Below are positions 35,022 through 42,192 of a stretch of 42,192 nt of DNA, piece after piece. Every line of letters begins with the position of its first letter. Position 1 is the first letter of the stretch. Below the pieces are notes generated by a model that saw nothing but the letters and a program-made list of their open reading frames with translations, did not search any database and was not told the DNA's origin. Where the stretch lies: NCBI GenBank assembly GCA_015057865.1, contig SVDH01000017.1, positions 1-42,192 of the forward strand, given 5' to 3'. The translations under genes were made by a program, and so were the position numbers. This DNA comes from Lachnospiraceae bacterium (GTDB lineage: Bacteria; Bacillota; Clostridia; Lachnospirales; Lachnospiraceae).

Positions 35022-35061
35022 ATTCTCATTGCGGTCTCTGTTCAACCAAAAATTCATGTGC

Positions 35062-35067
35062 TATACT
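35062..35067 (+). promoter_or_regulatory. -10 element of the phasin-like gene
   Basis: TATACT preceded by TGTGC looks like an extended -10; the -35 region is weak. The remainder of the 34955-35143 gap shows nothing else. Confidence 0.45.
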
Positions 35068-35143
35068 TTACACCGAACAAAGGGTCAGTTGTTAATCAAT
35101 CGCCCCTTTTATATTTGATCATGGTTTACACAGGAGGAATGGT

Positions 35144-35485
35144 ATGAAACTTTCAGATCCGATCAAAAGATTATTACTTGCAGGCCTTGGTGCTGCTGCA
35201 GTCACAACTGAGAAATCCAAAGAAATCGTTGACACCCTTGTAAAAAAAGGCGAGCTGACGGTTGAAGAAGGCAAGACCTTAAACCAGGAGCTTAAGATTC
35301 GCGCACAGGAGAAGGCACAGGAAAAGCGTACAGACCGTATGGCAGATAAAGTCAGCCGTCTGACCGCTGAAGAGCGTGATGAGCTTCGTAAGATGCTTGA
35401 CATCGCTGACGAGGAAGAAGCTGCTGCAGCTGCTCTTTTAGAAGAGCCGGAAGCTGAAGAAGCTGAGGAAGAAGTTGGGGAATAA
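35144..35485 (+). CDS. Phasin-like coiled-coil protein
   Basis: 113 residues, ATG 35144 with CAGGAGGAATGGT upstream, a very strong ribosome site. A short hydrophobic stretch (KRLLLAGLGAAAVTTEKSKE) is followed by ELTVEEGKTLNQEL and a long charged helix with heptad character. The tail is Ala/Glu-rich (AEEAEEEVGE). It matches the pattern of phasin-family proteins (PhaF/PhaI-like) seen in many Clostridia, which need not involve polyester granules. Function here is unknown. Single gene with its own terminator. Confidence 0.7.
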   Translation: MKLSDPIKRLLLAGLGAAAVTTEKSKEIVDTLVKKGELTVEEGKTLNQELKIRAQEKAQEKRTDRMADKVSRLTAEERDELRKMLDIADEEEAAAAALLEEPEAEEAEEEVGE

Positions 35486-35509
35486 TCCCACACAGCTTTA
35501 AAGAGTCAA

Positions 35510-35545
35510 AAAAAGAAACTGTCATTCCGGCAGTTTCTTTTTCTT
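35510..35545. terminator. Bidirectional terminator between phasin-like gene and cyclophilin
   Basis: AAAGAAACTG (35512-35521) and CAGTTTCTTT (35531-35540) form a 10-bp stem, with T-runs following on both strands. Confidence 0.85.
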
Positions 35546-35570
35546 TTCGCTTTTTTATCGTGCCCCGGTA

Positions 35571-36242
35571 CTAATCCAACACTCTGATCTGCTCAATCAC
35601 CGGCTGTGCCTCGAGCGGAATCGTTCCGTTCTCATCAATCGGCTCCGCATCTTTTGCGATCTGCTTTACGATATCCAGACCTTCCGTCACATGTCCGAAC
35701 GCAGCATATTCTCCATCGAGAAACTCAGAATCCGCAACTGTGATAAAAAACTGCGAACTTGCGCTGTTCGGATCCTGTGTCCTTGCCATGGAAATGACAC
35801 CTTCTTTATGGGAGATATCATTTTCATATCCATTCGAAGCAAATTCTCCCACGATTGGTTCCGCAGTCTTGTCACTGCCGCTTTGCGCCGGATCGCCTCC
35901 CTGGATCATAAACCCGTCAATGATCCTGTGAAATGTCAATCCGTCATAAAAGCCTTCCTCTGCCAGGTTGATAAAGTTTTCAACCGTGACCGGTGCGGTA
36001 TCAGCATCGAGTTCGAGCGCAACCGTGCCATAATCCTTTATTGTGATCTCAACATGATGAAGCCCTGATGTTTCCTGCGTTTGTGAAGCGGCATCCTGTT
36101 CCGTTGTCTGCCGGACGGATTCTGCTTTTTCCTCCGGCTGATCTGTGCTGCCACATCCTGCCATGCCACAGACCAGAGCCCCTGCGATCACGACCAATGC
36201 ACTCTTTTTGAAAACACCATGTGTTAAATCCTTTATTCTCAT
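35571..36242 (-). CDS. Cyclophilin-type peptidyl-prolyl isomerase lipoprotein
   Basis: 223 residues from ATG 36242, with GGAG 9 nt upstream; two ATGs six codons earlier are alternatives. A basic N-terminus and hydrophobic segment end in the lipobox VCGMAGCG, so the protein is probably a lipoprotein. A polar linker (about 35-60) leads to the cyclophilin domain: APVTVENFINLAEEGFYDGL, TFHRIIDGFMIQGGDP, GVISMARTQDPNSASSQFFI and EYAAFGHVTEGLDIV. The catalytic FHRII and QFFI elements are present. It should help fold exported proteins outside the membrane. Its promoter is at 36284-36312. Confidence 0.93.
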   Translation of the reverse strand: MRIKDLTHGVFKKSALVVIAGALVCGMAGCGSTDQPEEKAESVRQTTEQDAASQTQETSGLHHVEITIKDYGTVALELDADTAPVTVENFINLAEEGFYDGLTFHRIIDGFMIQGGDPAQSGSDKTAEPIVGEFASNGYENDISHKEGVISMARTQDPNSASSQFFITVADSEFLDGEYAAFGHVTEGLDIVKQIAKDAEPIDENGTIPLEAQPVIEQIRVLD

Positions 36243-36283
36243 GATTCTTTTCTCCATCATTCATCGTTTGATTTGGCTAACTG

Positions 36284-36312
36284 AGTATAACAGAATGCCT
36301 TGCAAAACACAA
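36284..36312 (-). promoter_or_regulatory. Promoter of the cyclophilin lipoprotein gene
   Basis: On the minus strand: TTGTGT (36312-36307), a 17-bp spacer and TATACT (36289-36284). Confidence 0.6.
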
Positions 36313-36347
36313 CAGTGCAACATAAAATGAAAAAAAGGAGGACCGTC

Positions 36348-37490
36348 ATGAAAAAGAACGAAATCTTACGGATCACAGGCAGCGACTATCAGAATATGAC
36401 CAAAAAGCTTTTGGCGGAAGCTGATCTTGCTTCCCTGATTCCGGACCGGAATACGGCAATCGGCATCAAACCGAATCTTGTATCACCTACACCGGCGTCT
36501 TTCGGTGCGACAACGCATCCTGAGATCATCGCCGGTCTGATCGAATATCTGCAGGAAAATGGCTTTTCCTGCATTAAGATCATGGAAGGCTCTTGGGTCG
36601 GCGACCGGACAAGTGAAGCGTTTGACATCTGCGGATATCAGACGCTGTCAGAACAGTATCATGTCACTCTTTTCGACACACAAACAGACACTTCTGTGCG
36701 TAAGGACTGCGCCGGCATGCAGCTTTCTGTCTGCAGCTGTGTGGATGAGATTGACTTTCTGATCAATGTACCGGTCCTGAAAGGCCACTGTCAGACCAAA
36801 GTGACCTGTGCATTAAAGAATATGAAGGGCCTGATCCCGAATTCCGAAAAAAGAAGATTTCACTCCATGGGACTGCATAAACCCATCGCACACCTGAACA
36901 CACAGATTCATCAGAGTTTTATCCTCGTCGATCACATCTGCGGCGATCCGGACTGCGAGGACGGTGGAAATCCGCTTGTCACAGACTGCATCCTGGCCGG
37001 TCTCGATCCGGTATTGATCGATGCGTACGCATGTCATCTTTTACAATATGATACAACTGACGTCCCCTACATCGGTATGGCAGAGCGTCTGGGCTGTGGA
37101 AGCACGGACCTGTCCCATGCTGTGATCAGAACCGCCGATGAAAAAGGGATTTTTTCTGTCCGTGACACTAATGATCCGACAGATTCCGCCTCCTCTGAAC
37201 TTCCTCTGACACGCCAGTTCATCAATCTGTATGAAATGATCGATGAGGTCGAATCCTGTAGTGCATGCTATGCCAATCTGATCCCGGCACTGAAGCGCCT
37301 CGAGGATGAAAATCTGTTACATCTGCTTCCGGAAAGAATCTGTATCGGACAGGGATTTCAGGGCAAAACCGGAACGCTTGGCTGCGGAAACTGTACCGCG
37401 GGTTTTGCGCACCATATTCCCGGCTGTCCGCCTGACGAAGATGACATCTATCATTTCCTGAAAAATTATATTCTGACTTTAATACAGTAA
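36348..37490 (+). CDS. DUF362 domain protein
   Basis: 380 residues from ATG 36348, with AAGGAGG 7 nt upstream; a longer reading from 36300 is not supported. The DUF362 pattern is visible: IGIKPNLVSPTPASFGATTH, the MEGSWVGDRTSEAFDICGY segment, FLINVPVLKGHCQTKVTCAL and KNMKGLIPNSEKRRFHSMGL. Cysteines cluster at the C-terminus (ESCSACYANL, GCGNCTAGF, GCPPDED), which could hold a metal or Fe-S centre. DUF362 proteins are often fused to ferredoxin domains; here the standard ferredoxin CxxCxxCxxxCP pattern is missing. Function unknown. The antiporter gene follows 119 bp downstream. Confidence 0.82.
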   Translation: MKKNEILRITGSDYQNMTKKLLAEADLASLIPDRNTAIGIKPNLVSPTPASFGATTHPEIIAGLIEYLQENGFSCIKIMEGSWVGDRTSEAFDICGYQTLSEQYHVTLFDTQTDTSVRKDCAGMQLSVCSCVDEIDFLINVPVLKGHCQTKVTCALKNMKGLIPNSEKRRFHSMGLHKPIAHLNTQIHQSFILVDHICGDPDCEDGGNPLVTDCILAGLDPVLIDAYACHLLQYDTTDVPYIGMAERLGCGSTDLSHAVIRTADEKGIFSVRDTNDPTDSASSELPLTRQFINLYEMIDEVESCSACYANLIPALKRLEDENLLHLLPERICIGQGFQGKTGTLGCGNCTAGFAHHIPGCPPDEDDIYHFLKNYILTLIQ

Positions 37491-37504
37491 TCTGTTACAA
37501 CACC

Positions 37505-37533
37505 TTTTCAAGAACCTATTTTTCTGGTATAAT
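37505..37533 (+). promoter_or_regulatory. Promoter of the NhaC-type antiporter gene
   Basis: A perfect TATAAT (37528-37533) with an upstream TGG, and TTTTCA (37505-37510) at 17-bp spacing. Predicted start about 37540, giving a leader of about 70 nt. Confidence 0.6.
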
Positions 37534-37557
37534 CTCCACGATTGTTTTTTAACAAGA

Positions 37558-37592
37558 ACATTCCCGGGAATGTCGCACAGACCTTTCCCGGG
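37558..37592 (+). repeat. 16-bp palindrome and competing stem in the antiporter leader
   Basis: ACATTCCCGGGAATGT (37558-37573) is a perfect palindrome. Its CCCGGGAA half (37563-37570) can instead pair with TTCCCGGG at 37585-37592, an 8-bp stem ending just before the AGGGAG ribosome site. It could be an operator or an RNA switch. Confidence 0.55.
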
Positions 37593-37609
37593 CAAAAGGG
37601 AGATTTGTT

Positions 37610-39268
37610 ATGAGAATCAAAAGAAAACTTGCGATCCTTCTGCCGCTGGCAATGCTGCTTGTTATGCTTTGTCCGGTTATTGCCATGGCTGCAGAGGAAG
37701 AAGTCGCGGCACAGCCGGCTCTTTATGCCACATTCTGGTCATTGATCCCGGCTATCGTTGCCATCGTATTGGCACTGATCACAAAAGAAGTATACAGTTC
37801 CCTTCTGATCGGTGTGATCGTCGGCGCTCTGTTCGCTTCCAAAACTGTCAGTGAAGCCGGCGTCGTAACCGGATTTAACTTTATCGGAACTGTACAAGGT
37901 GTGATGCAAGGCGGTATCATCAGTGTTGTATCTGACAGTTATAATGTAGGCATTCTGGTATTCCTCGTCATCCTGGGCACCATGGTCGCACTAATGAACA
38001 AAGCCGGCGGCTCGGCCGCATTCGGAGAATGGGCAGGCACCCATATCAAAAGCCGTGTCGGCGCACAGCTGATGACGCTTTTACTTGGCTGCATCATCTT
38101 TATCGATGATTACTTCAACTGCCTTACAGTTGGTAGTGTTATGCGCCCGGTTTCCGACAAGCATAAGGTCTCACGTGCGAAACTTGCTTACATCATCGAT
38201 GCGACCGCAGCACCTGTCTGCATCATTGCCCCGATCTCATCCTGGGCTGCTGCCGTTGCCGGTTTCGTAGAAGGCGAAGACGGATTTTCTCTGTTCGTCC
38301 ACGCAATACCGTTTAACTATTATGCGATTCTGACGATCGTAATGATGATCGTGATCATTCTTTTAAGATTTGACTATGGTCCAATGAAGAAACACGAGCG
38401 GAATGCGATCGAAAAAGGCGATCTGTTCACCAGCGGACAGTCCATGACACCCGCGGAAGAAATCAAAGGAAATGACCGCGGCCGCGTTATTGACATGCTC
38501 TTCCCGATCATCTGCCTGATCGCCTGCTGCATCATCTTCATGATCTACACCGGCGGATTCTTTGAAGGCGCCAACGTGATCGAAGCATTCTCCAACGCAG
38601 ATGCTTCCCTCGGCCTTGCACTCGGCAGTTTTGTAGCACTGATCATTACAGTCGTCTATATGCTTTGCAGAAGAGTACTTTCGTTTACAGAATGCATGAA
38701 GTCTCTTCCGGAAGGATTTAAAGCAATGGTGCCTGCGATCCTGATCCTGGTACTGGCATGGAGCTTAAAGACCATGACCGATACCCTTGGCGCTGCTACA
38801 TTCGTTGCAACTGCCATGGCAAATGTTGCCGATCAGTTCATGGGCTTCTTACCTGCCATCATCTTCCTGGTCGGTGTCGGCCTTGCGTTCGCGACCGGAA
38901 CCTCCTGGGGAACTTTCGGTATCCTGATCCCGATCGTTGTTGGTGTATTCCCGAACAACCCGCAGCTTCTGATCATCGGCATCGCTGCTTGTATGGCAGG
39001 TGCGGTCTGCGGCGATCACTGTTCTCCGATCTCGGATACCACGATCATGGCCTCGGCCGGGTCGCAATCAAATCACATAAACCATGTATCGACGCAGCTG
39101 CCTTATGCATTAACCGTAGCATTCGTCTCCTGCGTCACGTATATCATCGCAGGATTTGTCAAACGGGCTGCGATCGTGCTGCCGATCGGTATCGTCATTA
39201 TGATCGTCGTTCTTCTGATCATCCGTGTCGCTGCAAGAAATACAGGAGACACCCCTGCCGAAGAATAG
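37610..39268 (+). CDS. Na+/H+ antiporter, NhaC family
   Basis: 552 residues, ATG 37610 with AGGGAG upstream. The N-terminus looks like a cleavable signal peptide (hydrophobic core to about residue 26, AMAAEEE), unusual for this family. About 11-12 further helices follow. NhaC-type features include IFIDDYFNCLTVGSVMRP, DATAAPVCIIAPISSWAAAV, ATGTSWGTFGILIPI and AGAVCGDHCSPISDTTIMAS. Such carriers exchange Na+ for H+, or for organic ions in some subgroups. It is followed by a strong terminator. The exact ion is inferred from the family. Confidence 0.92.
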   Translation: MRIKRKLAILLPLAMLLVMLCPVIAMAAEEEVAAQPALYATFWSLIPAIVAIVLALITKEVYSSLLIGVIVGALFASKTVSEAGVVTGFNFIGTVQGVMQGGIISVVSDSYNVGILVFLVILGTMVALMNKAGGSAAFGEWAGTHIKSRVGAQLMTLLLGCIIFIDDYFNCLTVGSVMRPVSDKHKVSRAKLAYIIDATAAPVCIIAPISSWAAAVAGFVEGEDGFSLFVHAIPFNYYAILTIVMMIVIILLRFDYGPMKKHERNAIEKGDLFTSGQSMTPAEEIKGNDRGRVIDMLFPIICLIACCIIFMIYTGGFFEGANVIEAFSNADASLGLALGSFVALIITVVYMLCRRVLSFTECMKSLPEGFKAMVPAILILVLAWSLKTMTDTLGAATFVATAMANVADQFMGFLPAIIFLVGVGLAFATGTSWGTFGILIPIVVGVFPNNPQLLIIGIAACMAGAVCGDHCSPISDTTIMASAGSQSNHINHVSTQLPYALTVAFVSCVTYIIAGFVKRAAIVLPIGIVIMIVVLLIIRVAARNTGDTPAEE

Positions 39269-39282
39269 TCTGGTTACTCTTC

Positions 39283-39318
39283 AGAACCCGGAGCAATGAA
39301 CCGCTCCGGGTTCTTTTT
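39283..39318 (+). terminator. Terminator of the antiporter gene
   Basis: AGAACCCGGAGC (39283-39294) pairs with GCTCCGGGTTCT (39303-39314), followed by TTTTTT. It abuts the stop codon of the convergent surface protein gene. Confidence 0.9.
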
Positions 39319-42192
39319 TATTGTCTGTCTGATTTCTTTCGCACAAAAAGAAGCAGAAGGAGCACTGCGGCAGCTGCGATCATGATCCCAAACCGGCTTT
39401 CCGTATCATTCCCACTGTCATTCACATCCTCTTTTTTGTCCTTGTCTCTCCCCGGCAGGAAGATACCGGATCTTTTCATCTCCTGCTTCGTCGATACGGA
39501 TGCGGTTCCGACGCGGACATTTCCTGCTGCATCCACCGCTCTGATCACGAGGTCCTGATCTTTCATTTTGGCATTAAATGCAAATGTAAGTGCACCTTCT
39601 GTTTGCTTAAGTCTTTGCGTAAGTGCCTTCCCGGTATAAGATTCCAATACCGTCTCCTCTTTGCCGCTTTTCAATGCGACCTGAAGCTCTTGCAGACGCA
39701 TGTTATCCTCCGGCAGAATCCGGATCGTCTCCCCCTCCGGAAACATCGGTGTTTTTGTGGCATCTATACCGTTTAGCAGAATCTGCGGTGCTGTCTTATC
39801 GACCGCAAACCGGATACACACATCTCCGATCCCGGAATCCAGCCGCATCGAACGGTTAGAGTTGATGTTTCCAGCCGCATCCCTCGACTGCACGATCACT
39901 TCATAGATTCCCTCTTTTTTGAAATTACGTCCAAATAATTCATACACATATTGCTTTGATTCTCCATACGATTCCTGTATCAGACGGTAATCTGTTCCTC
40001 TTTGCAAAACACGGTTTGATCCGTCATGATACAAAGTCACCTTCTGATCCGTCAGACGATTGATGTTGATCTCCCTAAGATACAGATTCTTTTCCCGTCC
40101 GGCGTAATATGCGTCCATCAGATCCTGCGTCGAGCGATCATTGTTATAATCATAGGTTGAACCAAACCGGTTCACGCTGAATTCAATTGTTTTTTCCATC
40201 TCATTTCCGGCAAGATCTTTCACCTTCGCTACCATCGTATAAATATCATCATTCCCTTTGACCGCCGGAATGTTTTGCATCTGGCAGCTTGCGCCTGTCT
40301 TGTCCATAAGGATCGAAGGCATCAGATCCGTACGGTCACCCTCGCGTGCTCCCGAAAGAGACAGTGTTGCAGAATCTTTTGAAAAATTCTCATCTAAAAA
40401 CCGGATTCGTGGCGTAACTTCCCCGTTATATGCATTCCCTTCTTCCAGATTGTCAATCGATATTTCCGGTGCCGTCTGATCGATCACAAAACGGTCTGGC
40501 GAAACACCGCTCATAGAAACTTCACCTGTGAATGCATTCCCCAGTGCATCGGTCCCGCTGATCTTTAAGGTATAGGACCCGTCCCTGTTAAAACGGATTT
40601 CTTTTTGATAGCAATCCCCGTTCCCGGAATCATCTCTTTCGTCCTCGTAAGAAAGACCAGCAACAGATGTTCCCTGCGTGTCGATCCGGATAAGATCCTC
40701 ATCGATGTTTCTGTCATAAATCCTGATCAAAGCCGTTCTGGGCGCCTTAAAATACATATCGTTTTGTACGTCGTTATTATCATATCCGACAGTCACATCC
40801 GGCCCGATGGAGTCAATCCCGATTTTTATATGACCGATCTCATCGCCTTCCGTCCGGTTTTCCGCGTTGTCTCTCGCATAGACCCTAACCTCAATATCGT
40901 TTGATTCAAAAGCATTCCCTTTCGGGATGGTGATCGCCCCCGTATATTCCGTCATGCACGCAGACAGCGCTGAATCATCACCATAGGAAACCCGCTCAGG
41001 CATCGTATAATCCGATGCATCCTCCAGACATTCTGACAGCAGGTCTACATATGCACCCCCGGAATCCGCCTCTTTGCCATTGACGAAAACTTTACAGGAA
41101 ATGTTTCCAATACCGCTTCCTGCCTCCGCGCCCTCTGCATCCTTTACCGTCACCTGAAGTGTCACGTCATCGTTATACAGCCCCTGTCCGTCCGCATTTC
41201 TGTGTGTGATCTTATCTGTTGCAAGTACGACGGGTTTCGGTGCCCGGATTTCCGCCTTTGGGCTCTCCATATCCAGGAAAAGTGCATTCGATCTTCCGAT
41301 GCGGGTCGTGTTTCCTGCCCGGTCCCTGACCTCGATCTGTCCGATCCAGAACTTCTGCTGTCCGGTAATGCGTTCCGAAGCAACCGGGTTTTCCAAAAAC
41401 TGCTCCTTCTTTTCTGCAGAAATCGTCTGCTCTGACGATGACATGATCTGATAATCAAGCAGACATGGCGTTTCATCCTCTGTGCGGATCACTACCTTTG
41501 CCCATTCACTCTGCTGAAATGGCTCATACTTTGAAAGGATAACCGTATCGTCCTTCGTCATGCCTTCATAAAAGACCTCCCCGTCCGGATCGGATACAGC
41601 AAAGGAAAGTGACGGGTTCGCCAGATCAAGGACTTTTGGCATCGTCCAGTATCCATCCGATTCTGACCGGATGCTTTTCTGATACCCTTGCTTCTGTGCC
41701 TCACTGTGGCTCATGACGAGAGGATTCCCCGCCCGGTCCGTTCCGCTGATCCCAAATCGATAGATTCCATCTTGCCCAGCATCCGTTTCGACAAGATATG
41801 TCTGTCCTTTAGAAAACCACGCCCCGCCTGTGATCTGCTCAGGAACAGCATTTATCGGCAATTCCCGCTCTGCAATATCTACTCGCACCCTCTCAGCTCC
41901 GATCAGCAAAGGATCGAAGTTTTCCTCAGCAATGGTATATTCTGCACGCACCCGGCTATGGATGCTGCCATAATATGCGGTCTCTCCATCCACAGTCTCA
42001 TCTCCGGAAGGATCTTCCAGCGTCAAAGTATATTCCGGCGGAATTCTGTCTAATACAAATGTCAATGCATCTTCATTTACATGATCATCCGCATCCTGCA
42101 CATAGACATAAGCAATTACTTCTCCGTCTTCCCTGATCAGATCCGACAATTCATCTGCAGTGAGGGTAAGCACATAAGATCCTTCACCTGTC
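39318..42192 (-). CDS. Large Ig-like surface protein, C-terminal part (start beyond window)
   Basis: The frame is open to the window end, with TGEGSY before the first internal GTG at 42173, so about 958 residues of a longer protein are visible. It is built of many beta-sandwich modules with recurring phrases such as AGNTTRIG, DNAENRTEG, DAAGNINSN, TAPEISIDNLEEGNAYNG and TAPQILLNG, the pattern of bacterial Ig-like repeats. The C-terminus has a charged spacer (DKDKKEDVNDSGNDTES), one hydrophobic helix (FGIMIAAAAVLLLLLFV) and RKKSDRQ. No LPXTG motif is seen, so the protein is probably held by the membrane helix. Likely an adhesive or structural exoprotein; partner unknown. Confidence 0.82.
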   Translation of the reverse strand, partial: TGEGSYVLTLTADELSDLIREDGEVIAYVYVQDADDHVNEDALTFVLDRIPPEYTLTLEDPSGDETVDGETAYYGSIHSRVRAEYTIAEENFDPLLIGAERVRVDIAERELPINAVPEQITGGAWFSKGQTYLVETDAGQDGIYRFGISGTDRAGNPLVMSHSEAQKQGYQKSIRSESDGYWTMPKVLDLANPSLSFAVSDPDGEVFYEGMTKDDTVILSKYEPFQQSEWAKVVIRTEDETPCLLDYQIMSSSEQTISAEKKEQFLENPVASERITGQQKFWIGQIEVRDRAGNTTRIGRSNALFLDMESPKAEIRAPKPVVLATDKITHRNADGQGLYNDDVTLQVTVKDAEGAEAGSGIGNISCKVFVNGKEADSGGAYVDLLSECLEDASDYTMPERVSYGDDSALSACMTEYTGAITIPKGNAFESNDIEVRVYARDNAENRTEGDEIGHIKIGIDSIGPDVTVGYDNNDVQNDMYFKAPRTALIRIYDRNIDEDLIRIDTQGTSVAGLSYEDERDDSGNGDCYQKEIRFNRDGSYTLKISGTDALGNAFTGEVSMSGVSPDRFVIDQTAPEISIDNLEEGNAYNGEVTPRIRFLDENFSKDSATLSLSGAREGDRTDLMPSILMDKTGASCQMQNIPAVKGNDDIYTMVAKVKDLAGNEMEKTIEFSVNRFGSTYDYNNDRSTQDLMDAYYAGREKNLYLREININRLTDQKVTLYHDGSNRVLQRGTDYRLIQESYGESKQYVYELFGRNFKKEGIYEVIVQSRDAAGNINSNRSMRLDSGIGDVCIRFAVDKTAPQILLNGIDATKTPMFPEGETIRILPEDNMRLQELQVALKSGKEETVLESYTGKALTQRLKQTEGALTFAFNAKMKDQDLVIRAVDAAGNVRVGTASVSTKQEMKRSGIFLPGRDKDKKEDVNDSGNDTESRFGIMIAAAAVLLLLLFVRKKSDRQ

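Noticed and set aside
38758-39558. Plus-strand ORF of 266 codons
   Set aside because: Overlaps the antiporter in another frame and then crosses the terminator; composition (Arg/His/Cys-rich) is that of a shadow frame.
1-42192. CRISPR arrays, insertion sequences, prophage or integrative elements
   Set aside because: No regularly spaced repeats, transposase, integrase, recombinase or phage structural genes were seen on either strand.

Overview
The window looks like chromosomal DNA from a low-to-mid GC anaerobic Firmicute, most likely a Lachnospiraceae-type Clostridium relative. The pointers are a membrane pyrophosphatase, a folB-folK fusion inside a folate operon that also carries an HD-domain gene, clostripain-family protease and phasin-like genes, strong AGGAGG-type ribosome sites and sigma-A promoters. 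The family assignment is inference from gene content. I saw no insertion sequence, prophage, CRISPR array or tRNA; the only large structural RNA is tmRNA.

Left end (1-3850): a Ser/Thr protein kinase cut by the window edge is divergent from a small XRE-like regulator, and a second copy of that regulator lies at 2452-2931. Between them are a zinc-ribbon membrane protein and, at about 2131-2442, the most interesting locus. It encodes a 28-residue membrane peptide on an mRNA of about 207 nt. A convergent antisense RNA of about 70 nt faces it across a shared bidirectional terminator. Direct repeats make the antisense RNA complementary to the toxin start region. This is the architecture of the enterococcal par (Fst) type I toxin-antitoxin system. 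ylmH follows.

3850-12210 (minus strand): an acetate-family transporter with its own promoter, preceded by a probable six-gene operon: hppA, an OatA-like acyltransferase, folC, an HD phosphohydrolase, folP and folB-folK. 12270-16600: the two subunits of a type IIA topoisomerase (parE, parC), with a terminator-like hairpin in the parE leader.

16630-26150 (minus strand): a tightly packed eight-gene run, in transcription order: clostripain-like protease, HTH protein, P-type ATPase, OmpR-type response regulator, histidine kinase, hisH, hisF, ung. It ends at an intrinsic terminator. 26245-27506: secG, smpB and ssrA (tmRNA), the trans-translation pair lying 21 bp apart.

27559-33597: an SGNH hydrolase that is convergent with, and overlaps, pepD. 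The minus-strand group is class II aldolase, amidase, aroB, a small GNAT-like protein and pepD. A LysR regulator is divergent from the aldolase across a perfect 7-bp dyad with 11-bp spacing. 33596-42192: citrate synthase, phasin-like protein, cyclophilin lipoprotein, DUF362 protein, NhaC-type antiporter with a structured leader, and the C-terminal part of a large Ig-like surface protein cut by the window end.

Apart from the partial genes at both ends, almost every gene is intact, with a normal ribosome site. All intergenic gaps are under about 300 bp.
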